Shown here in pieces: positions 59,401 to 64,000 of a DNA stretch of 64,000 bases. The stretch is taken from the NCBI RefSeq assembly GCF_003347605.1, contig NZ_QDFZ01000014.1, forward strand, positions 1-64,000. Direction: 5' to 3'. The position numbers and the translations under genes were made by a program. This DNA is from Chryseobacterium sp. KLBC 52 (GTDB lineage Bacteria; Bacteroidota; Bacteroidia; Flavobacteriales; Weeksellaceae). Below the pieces are notes generated by a model that saw only the letters and a list, made by a program, of their open reading frames with translations, had not been told where the DNA came from and ran no database searches. Positions within the stretch are counted from its first letter, which is position 1. Each line of letters begins with the position of its first letter.

Positions 59401-59457
59401 ATTGAAAACCGTAAAACAAGATGCTAATGCACAAACGAATAAAATTCTTTTTTTCAT
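56455..59457 (-). CDS. Secreted metzincin metalloprotease with FN3, GEVED and T9SS domains
   Basis: A 1000-residue secreted protease. Signal peptide MKKRILFVCALASCFTVFNA; propeptide-like region to about residue 190; reprolysin-like catalytic domain with the zinc motif HEMGHQLGANH (residues 350-360) and a Met-turn TIMGYAG near 385. A fibronectin type III domain follows (about 680-770: TARVSWNSVPGATYSVNYRKTGTGNWS), then a GEVED domain (VNVSAWIDYNRNGVFEATERVG, about 790-910). The type A T9SS sorting domain (SVYPNPADTFVEVKNLKGKGDYKIYSADGRLVQEG ... GMYVITIKDEKNTYNTKLIKK) ends the protein. It is a single gene; the protease would be exported by the type IX system and act on extracellular protein. 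Confidence 0.93.
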   Translation of the reverse strand: MKKRILFVCALASCFTVFNAQRWESVSQKTSQIREGVEVQHSYRVDLKSLREMLRNAEETGKSARPVIISLPTVEGKIEKFAVYSNPVMDVSLAERYQLGSYVGVGVDDPSKYLRFSTSPNDMQSMIIKNGIFQFIEPISADKQTYGVFYKTKNEGEHGFKCDTGERDFKTINKLVENGKKMLSGVGIASRPTNTKYRDFRMALSVTGEYSQYQLTAAGTPANATDDVKKGVVLAAMNNTMTRINGVFERDFGAHLTVQNLPDIIYLDPATDPYSNNLNLQLQQTLNSVVGNANYDIGHVLNQNAERSGNAGGIGIVCVDPATNTEIKKGSAYTQGPVPVGEVFDFTAAHEMGHQLGANHTFSNTSVTDANQGANVEPGGGTTIMGYAGITYDNVQANADGYFHYKSIDQVLTNLESKINCGASQNINNNTAPAINPLVAYSIPKGTAYYLEASATDAENDPVNYTWEQNDSTDEFSTISGDSGWGYNPKGALTRSVPGTANGRRYFPTLASVMNGNLTDKQAWETVSYIPRTLNYAVTVRDQNAQRPMVSSSTTTVTVGNDGPFKFNGLTTSSVLYNDAVNTIYWDVANTNAAPYNTASVKIDYTTDNGTTWTNLVAATPNTGSYSAQMPGNINGAVKLRVSAVGNIFYAVSPAINVGSAPTSPTSAPTGISTIDTEIFKTTARVSWNSVPGATYSVNYRKTGTGNWSNAVSQANSVVLNNLEDETSYEVQVAAVVNSVSGTFSNTYTFKTKGLKTGVDYCLLNSGSPYVGSILKVTVANLDYSDLTARSYKDLSEDLTKVVNLTQGSTYTLTPRIGNLLQNGMPVNVSAWIDYNRNGVFEATERVGQTSATTNAGNIGLPGFNFTVPATTYSGDKVLRMRVVGKFATSALNSVCGELESQAGGIVDLPVKITASTLAVRETVDTKSSEVSVYPNPADTFVEVKNLKGKGDYKIYSADGRLVQEGKIDGKMNVASLIKGMYVITIKDEKNTYNTKLIKK

Positions 59458-59990
59458 AGATTTATTTAAAATTACTTTGGTTGTATGATTACATGTTGTT
59501 TATTTTTTATCAAAAAGATCATTTAAGATTCTAATTAACACTACAAATAAATATTATGATAAATTCAATAAAATAAAATCAATGATGAAAAATTCACAAC
59601 AAATCACTTCGCAAAACTTATATATTCTCAATAAAAAACAAAAATAAATGATACTACACGCGTACAACAGCAGAGACAATTCATTAATTATCAATAACTT
59701 ATATTTCACACTAAATTTAGTTCCTACATAAATCTATTATTTATGAATAAGTTTTTATTAAAAAATTCGATCTGAAAAACGGATAAAAAATATACTGAAA
59801 ATCAGTTAAAAAAAGATGAAATAGAAAAAGAAGAACTAAATATTCCGTCTAAAAAAGGGAAACATTAAAAAAACTATTGAGATTTTTAAATAATAAACCA
59901 GATCGCAGAAAACAATATTCAAGTTATTAAAAATCAAGTATTTAACAACCTGAATAAAACATGTAGTATCTGTGTAGTACAATCTTTTTT
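59458..59990. other. AT-rich intergenic region without a gene
   Basis: Very AT-rich, with many runs of A and T and no supported reading frame. It contains the promoter of the leftward protease gene, though no canonical TAnnTTTG box was clear. The right end borders a candidate small-RNA unit (next entry). Confidence 0.4.
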
Positions 59991-60108
59991 CCTCTTTCCA
60001 CTAAAAATTTTCATATTTGAACCATTGAGACCACTAAAAAAAACCGAGTGGTGAAAAGAGAATATTTCGAGTACTGTCTGACCTGATAAATCAGACAGTT
60101 TTTTTTTG
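59990..60108 (+). ncRNA. Candidate small RNA ended by an orphan terminator
   Basis: A rightward rho-independent terminator (ACTGTCTGA pairing TCAGACAGT, then ten T) at 60073-60108 belongs to no annotated gene, because both neighbours run leftward. Upstream is a second hairpin ACCACT-N11-AGTGGT (60030-60052). The arrangement, hairpin then terminator stem, fits a short RNA starting near 59990-60020. No clear -7 box is visible, and no family was recognised. Confidence 0.35.
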
Positions 60109-60110
60109 GA

Positions 60111-61535
60111 TTATTTTAAAGTATCAAAGAAATGGTAAATATCTGTTTCTCCCGGAATATTTAATTTTTTTCTGATTCTGTATTTTTTCTGCTGAATACT
60201 CCGATGCTGAACCATCGTATAGTTTGCTATTTCTTTAGAAGTAAAATGTAGTTTAAGCATTGCGCAAAAAATCAGTTCAGAGTTTTCAAGATTGGGATTT
60301 ATCGTTAAAAGCTGAGCAATAAACTCCGGGTAAGTTTCTTTAAAACGATCCAGAAATTCAGGATCATTCTTTTTACCGAGTTCTATAACTTCTTCCTGTT
60401 TATTGTCATTCATTCTTATTTTCAGATTTTCAGCTTCTATCGTAAGAATTTTTTTCCGTTTCCTTAAGGCAATAATAATTCTCCAGGCATACAGCCCCAA
60501 CAGAAAAAGTCCTATAAGCGACAGGGAAACGATCCAGTATATTTTACTTTTATGATGGCTGGCATCCTGCTGGGTTACTGTAATAAAAGACTCCATATCC
60601 TGATTAATGGTAGCCAGCAGGGAGGAATTTGTTCTGTAAAAAGCATCTGTATAGGCTTCCAAATAAAAATAGGCCTTCTCTTTATCACCGGTACGTTCAT
60701 ATAACATTCTGAGATCATTATAGATATACTTACCATAATAAGCGTAGACACGTTTTGTTTTATCATTGATTTTCAATGCCTTTTTCAGAGCCTGTTCTGC
60801 CTTATCATATTCTTTATAATAAAGAAAATATTCCCCCATAATGGTATTGGCATAAAGAGCTATTCCGTCCTCTTTACCTCTCATATTGGCTTTGTTGTAA
60901 GCAGTCGTTATATATTTATAGGCAGAATCCTTGTTTCTCCGTATATACACATAATCACTGATAGCACAATCTGTAAGACCTGTATCATCCAGTTTTTTCG
61001 CTTTATGGAAATATTCAAGGGCTTTTCCATAGTCTTTTTTTTGAACAAGATAAATAGCCTGTCTGAAATAAATGCTGAAAAGCAGATCGTTTTTAAGTTC
61101 TGACGGATCACTTTTCTTTATAAAATTCATGGCTTCATTATTATATTGAAAAGCTTTATCAATCCTCCGAAGCTCTATATTGAAGCGGCCATACACATTA
61201 TAAAACCTGGCTTTATGGAGATTGTCCTCTGAATCTTCCAGAATTTCTTTTGCATTATCAAAGAGAATCTGCGATTTTTGAAAATTTTCAAGCGATATAT
61301 TAAGTTCTGCCAGATTGATATAACACAGTGCCTTCCCATCTTCATAATTCATTTGATCGGCCTGTTTATAATATCTTTTATTGAGATTAATCAACGAATC
61401 ATATGCTCCTTCTAATCTGAACCTTTCATTCTGCTTCAGTAAAGCGGTGTCAAATTTCTTTTCAGCCTCTTTCTTTGAATGAGAATGGCACGAAACTAAA
61501 ACAAAAAGCAACACAGAAAGAAAAATACGCATCAT
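60111..61535 (-). CDS. TPR - transmembrane - HTH regulator
   Basis: A 474-residue protein with a lipobox-like signal (LLFVLVSC). About residues 25-320 hold TPR repeats (GKALCYINLAELNISLENFQKSQILFDNAKEIL, KDYGKALEYFHKAKKL, YKEYDKAEQALKKALKIND). A transmembrane helix (IYWIVSLSLIGLFLLGLYAWRIII) then leads to a short basic coiled part and a C-terminal LuxR-like helix-turn-helix domain (SELIFCAMLKLHFTSKEIANYTMVQHRSIQQKKYRIRKKLNI). The layout suggests a periplasmic TPR sensor coupled to a cytoplasmic DNA-binding domain, a common Bacteroidota type. It is a close relative of the next gene, in tandem with 141 bases between. The regulon is unknown. Confidence 0.85.
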   Translation of the reverse strand: MMRIFLSVLLFVLVSCHSHSKKEAEKKFDTALLKQNERFRLEGAYDSLINLNKRYYKQADQMNYEDGKALCYINLAELNISLENFQKSQILFDNAKEILEDSEDNLHKARFYNVYGRFNIELRRIDKAFQYNNEAMNFIKKSDPSELKNDLLFSIYFRQAIYLVQKKDYGKALEYFHKAKKLDDTGLTDCAISDYVYIRRNKDSAYKYITTAYNKANMRGKEDGIALYANTIMGEYFLYYKEYDKAEQALKKALKINDKTKRVYAYYGKYIYNDLRMLYERTGDKEKAYFYLEAYTDAFYRTNSSLLATINQDMESFITVTQQDASHHKSKIYWIVSLSLIGLFLLGLYAWRIIIALRKRKKILTIEAENLKIRMNDNKQEEVIELGKKNDPEFLDRFKETYPEFIAQLLTINPNLENSELIFCAMLKLHFTSKEIANYTMVQHRSIQQKKYRIRKKLNIPGETDIYHFFDTLK

Positions 61536-61676
61536 ATGTTTCTCTAATTACGCTAAAATTGATGATTAAACAATGATCTTATTAAGATGAAATTTTGTAT
61601 AATTATAAAAGTATCAATGGTTATTTCTGATAGGATCAACAATAAAATCTTTTCATAAAACAGAATCCTGCCGCTT

Positions 61677-63191
61677 TTATTGTGATCTATTATTGTATTC
61701 TGTCAAGTTTTCAAAAAAGTCATAAATATCTGTTTCTCCGGGAATATTCAGTCTTTTTCTGATCCTGTATTTCTTCTGTTGAACAGACTTGTGCTGTACA
61801 AAAGTATAATCTGCAATCTCTTTGGAAGAAAAACGTAATTTCAGCATTGCACAGAAAGCCAGCTCTGAATTCTCAAGATCCGGATTGATCTTCATAAGTG
61901 ATTTAATAAAATCAGGATAGAATTCCTTGAATTTCAACAGGAAAGAGGAATCATTCTTTTTAGCCAATTCAATCACTTCCTCCCGTTGCATTGTCTGGAC
62001 ATGATTTTTCAATGTATCGGTTTGTTCTTTTAAAGTATTCTTCTTCTTTTGTAAACCATTAATTATTTTCCGGACATATACCCCTGAAACGGTAAGCACT
62101 GTAATGGATAATGCAATAAATAAAGGAAGATCATTTTTATGCCAGTCTGATTCCTGCTTCATTTCTGAAATAAAATCTTCCGTAGCTTTATTCATAACGG
62201 CAAACCGTTCTGCATCAAACCTTCCCTCCTCTTCCATATATTTCTTCAGATAAAAATAGGCCTTGCCTCCGTCATTTTTTTTCTTGTACAGTGCTGCCAG
62301 TGCTTTGTAGACTTCTTTTATATGGGAAGAATAAGTCCGTCTTGTCTTAATATTGATCTCCAGTGCTTTTTTAAGTGCTTTTTCAGCCTGTTCGCTATTA
62401 TCAATTTCATTATAATAATATCCCATTGTATAATACACCCAAAGAGATTCCACGTCTGTTGTTTTCTGTCTGATCATTTTTTCATCTGCCCTAGCAATGT
62501 ATATACCCGCAGAATCAGGTTTATGGGTAAATAAATAATATTGTGCCACCATACAATTGGTATACGCCGAATTTTCCAGCATATTTGCTTTGGTAAAACA
62601 TTTTAAAGAAGTTCCATACCATCCTTTCCATGCATAGTAAATCCCTTTGTTTACATAAAGTCTTGGCAGAAGTTTCTGGGTAAGTTTCGTTTTTTTTGCC
62701 TGTTTTAAATAATAAAATGCTTTACTATTACATTCTATAGCCTTATCATTGAGTTTAAGGTGAGAATAATAAAGGCTGTAATCATCATAGAAGACTGCTT
62801 TGTGGTAATTGTTTTCAGAATTGATAAGGTCTTTTTCTGCTTTATTGAAGAAAAAACGGGCTTTTTCATAATTCCCTGCAGAAACATTTACACCTGCCAT
62901 ATTCAGATAGCAGAGTCCTTTTCCACCTTTGTAACGCATTTTGGCGGCTTTTTTCAGATATTCTTTATTAAGCCTGACAAAAGCTTCATATTCACCGGAC
63001 AGCTGAAGTTCTGAACTTTCAGTCAATAGAGACACATCAAAGTTTTCCCTGTCTGCATTTTGAGAATCATTGTGACATGAAAATATAACAAGCAATAACC
63101 CCACGCAGATTGTAAGGGCAACTATTTTCTTTATCCCTTTTGAATGTTCCTTTATCTTTTTAAAAATGATTAAGTCAATTTTTCCCATCAT
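61677..63191 (-). CDS. TPR - transmembrane - HTH regulator (paralogue)
   Basis: About 504 residues, paralogous to the downstream gene. It has a basic start followed by a hydrophobic signal (IVALTICVGLLLVIFSC), TPR repeats (about 60-330: KGLCYLNMAGVNVSAGNYEKARFFFNKAEKDL, KKALEINIKTRRTYSSHIKEVYKALAALYKKKNDGGKAYFYLKKYME), a membrane helix (LPLFIALSITVLTVSGVYVRKII), and a C-terminal HTH nearly identical in pattern to its neighbour (AFCAMLKLRFSSKEIADYTFVQHKSVQQKKYRIRKRLNIPGETDIY). The high identity of the HTH with divergent TPRs suggests a duplication followed by sensor change. The start is uncertain: 63215 and 63188 are alternatives. Upstream is CCCCAATAAGTG, shared with the TPR gene at 16 kb. 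Confidence 0.82.
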   Translation of the reverse strand: MMGKIDLIIFKKIKEHSKGIKKIVALTICVGLLLVIFSCHNDSQNADRENFDVSLLTESSELQLSGEYEAFVRLNKEYLKKAAKMRYKGGKGLCYLNMAGVNVSAGNYEKARFFFNKAEKDLINSENNYHKAVFYDDYSLYYSHLKLNDKAIECNSKAFYYLKQAKKTKLTQKLLPRLYVNKGIYYAWKGWYGTSLKCFTKANMLENSAYTNCMVAQYYLFTHKPDSAGIYIARADEKMIRQKTTDVESLWVYYTMGYYYNEIDNSEQAEKALKKALEINIKTRRTYSSHIKEVYKALAALYKKKNDGGKAYFYLKKYMEEEGRFDAERFAVMNKATEDFISEMKQESDWHKNDLPLFIALSITVLTVSGVYVRKIINGLQKKKNTLKEQTDTLKNHVQTMQREEVIELAKKNDSSFLLKFKEFYPDFIKSLMKINPDLENSELAFCAMLKLRFSSKEIADYTFVQHKSVQQKKYRIRKRLNIPGETDIYDFFENLTEYNNRSQ

Positions 63192-63215
63192 CACACTTTT
63201 CCCATGTGTATCCAC

Positions 63216-63590
63216 ATATCTACCTATTCACTTATTTACAAATAAGCTGATAATTACCTGACGTTATTTTAATATTATTCCCCAATAAGTGTTATAAATA
63301 TACATAATTTATCATGTTTTTTATGAAATAAACGAGTTATTTCGCAAAAATGTAATATTGAAATAAATAATGTAATATCCCCACTTTAAACAAACACTTT
63401 TTAAAATTCCCATATTGCATTGATATACGTATTCTGATCAAAAAAGTGTTTATTGTGTCTATAATAAGACTATCTGAAATGAAAATTGTTACAAATAGAT
63501 AAGACCAATGTATAATTTTAACTATTTATTGCAAATTCCGTTACCTGATAAAATTATTTCATCTTTGTATATTAATATAAATGAAACCTG
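63216..63590. other. Intergenic region upstream of divergent genes
   Basis: AT-rich, with no supported reading frame. It carries a CCCCAATAAGTG motif (63280-63291), also found upstream of the TPR gene at 16 kb. It must hold the promoters of the leftward TPR-HTH gene and of the rightward GNAT gene; a CATCTTTG near 63560-63567 is a weak -7 candidate for the latter. Confidence 0.4.
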
Positions 63591-64000
63591 ATGAGCATGA
63601 ATTATATTTGTTATCGAAAACTTCACCCTGAAGAAAGTAAAGCATACCGCACAATCCGTCTGGAAAGTCTTGAACAATTTCCCGAATCATTTTGTGCCAA
63701 CTATCATTAAGCCCTGAAAATTGAAAAATTTCAATTAGAAACCGACATTGAAGAACAGACTTTTGGAAAATTTGTATTGGGTGCCTACGCAGATAATGTG
63801 CTTATCGGCATATGTACTTTCGTCAAAAGCGCCAAAAACTCCGGTACAATTTACCAAATGTATGTAAAAAAGGAGTTTCAGGGGAAGAATATAGGTCAGG
63901 GATTGCTTGAAGCTGTTATTCATGAAGCAGGCAGGCAATTTAACGATATTGAAATTCTTTTAGAAGTTGCCCCGGGAAATGATAAGGCTTACAATTTATA
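63591..64000 (+). pseudogene. GNAT N-acetyltransferase gene with an in-frame stop, cut by window edge
   Basis: A frame from ATG at 63591 encodes a GNAT acetyltransferase, interrupted by TAA at codon 40 (63708-63710). The frame before the stop reads YICYRKLHPEESKAYRTIRL and ends FCANYH. After it, ALKIEKFQLETDIEEQTFGKFVLGAY continues in the same frame to the GNAT acetyl-CoA motif YQMYVKKEFQGKNIGQGLLEAV, and on to the window end. GNAT relatives usually have NYxEAL at this point, so a GAA-to-TAA change is the simplest explanation. Translation resuming at an internal start, suppression, or a sequencing error cannot be excluded. Substrates of the family vary. The 3' end is outside the window. Confidence 0.75.

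Noticed and set aside
1..64000. Search for CRISPR arrays, rRNA operons and a replication origin
   Set aside because: No regularly spaced direct repeats, rRNA sequence or DnaA-box cluster was noticed.

Overview
The window looks like a chromosomal segment of a Chryseobacterium-like member of the Bacteroidota (Flavobacteriales, Weeksellaceae). The base composition is AT-rich. Several promoters carry the flavobacterial -7 box TAnnTTTG, sometimes with a -33 TTG. Two proteins end in type IX secretion (T9SS) sorting domains, and there are TonB-dependent receptors, a FecI/FecR pair, a Bacteroidota-style VgrG/Rhs module and Chryseobacterium-type bacteriocin-like GG-leader peptides. No replication origin, rRNA or CRISPR array was seen. 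One tRNA (Ser, anticodon TGA) is present.

Layout. 1-0.5 kb: 3' end of an IS3-family element. 0.5-2.4 kb: secreted hypothetical protein, VOC protein and alpha/beta hydrolase. 2.65-3.0 kb: two very small Cys-rich peptides with double-glycine leaders, then a terminator and tRNA-Ser. 3.4-13 kb: a leftward type VI secretion (T6SS) effector module, vgrG - TPR adaptor-like gene - rhs with a deaminase-like C-terminal toxin - SUKH (SMI1/KNR4) immunity gene - small orphan ORFs. 13.5-26 kb: housekeeping and accessory genes (S41 peptidase, DinB, TPR protein, NTF2-like, DUF6624, P-loop kinase-like, LLM oxidoreductase, an ABC exporter pair, PutP, cupin/JmjC-like, membrane protein, TetR). 26-30 kb: TonB receptor plus beta-propeller phytase. 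30.5-34.3 kb: UvrA-like ABC protein with a divergent MarR, then fatty-acid hydroxylase-like and a small gene. 34.4-44.5 kb: FecI-type sigma / FecR / STN-containing TonB receptor with beta-helix lipoprotein, T9SS-sorted protein, lipoprotein and S41 lipoprotein. 44.5-49.7 kb: HAD phosphatase, a SufR-like Fe-S regulator, and a divergent operon of superoxide dismutase, DUF2480, FMN reductase, ferredoxin-NADP reductase and two ferredoxins. 49.8-56.4 kb: PanE, Crp/Fnr-like regulator, methyltransferase, membrane-anchored DUF4041/GIY-YIG protein, AraC regulator with a Tet(X)-like flavin monooxygenase. 56.4-64 kb: T9SS metzincin protease, two tandem TPR-transmembrane-HTH regulators, and a GNAT acetyltransferase gene broken by a nonsense codon at the window edge.

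The most informative observations are: (i) the SufR-like regulator faces a superoxide dismutase/ferredoxin operon, with related GTTGTTTTAT dyads at both divergent promoters, one overlapping the -33 box of the sod operon; (ii) the Rhs C-terminal domain has HSE and PCxxC zinc-deaminase motifs followed by a SUKH immunity gene; (iii) two unannotated-size GG-leader Cys-rich peptides; (iv) a receptor-phytase operon; (v) several dyads at regulator promoters (MarR twin site, TetR site, and two Crp-like dyads with identical spacing to the -7 box). All functions are read from sequence motifs by eye; no database search was run.
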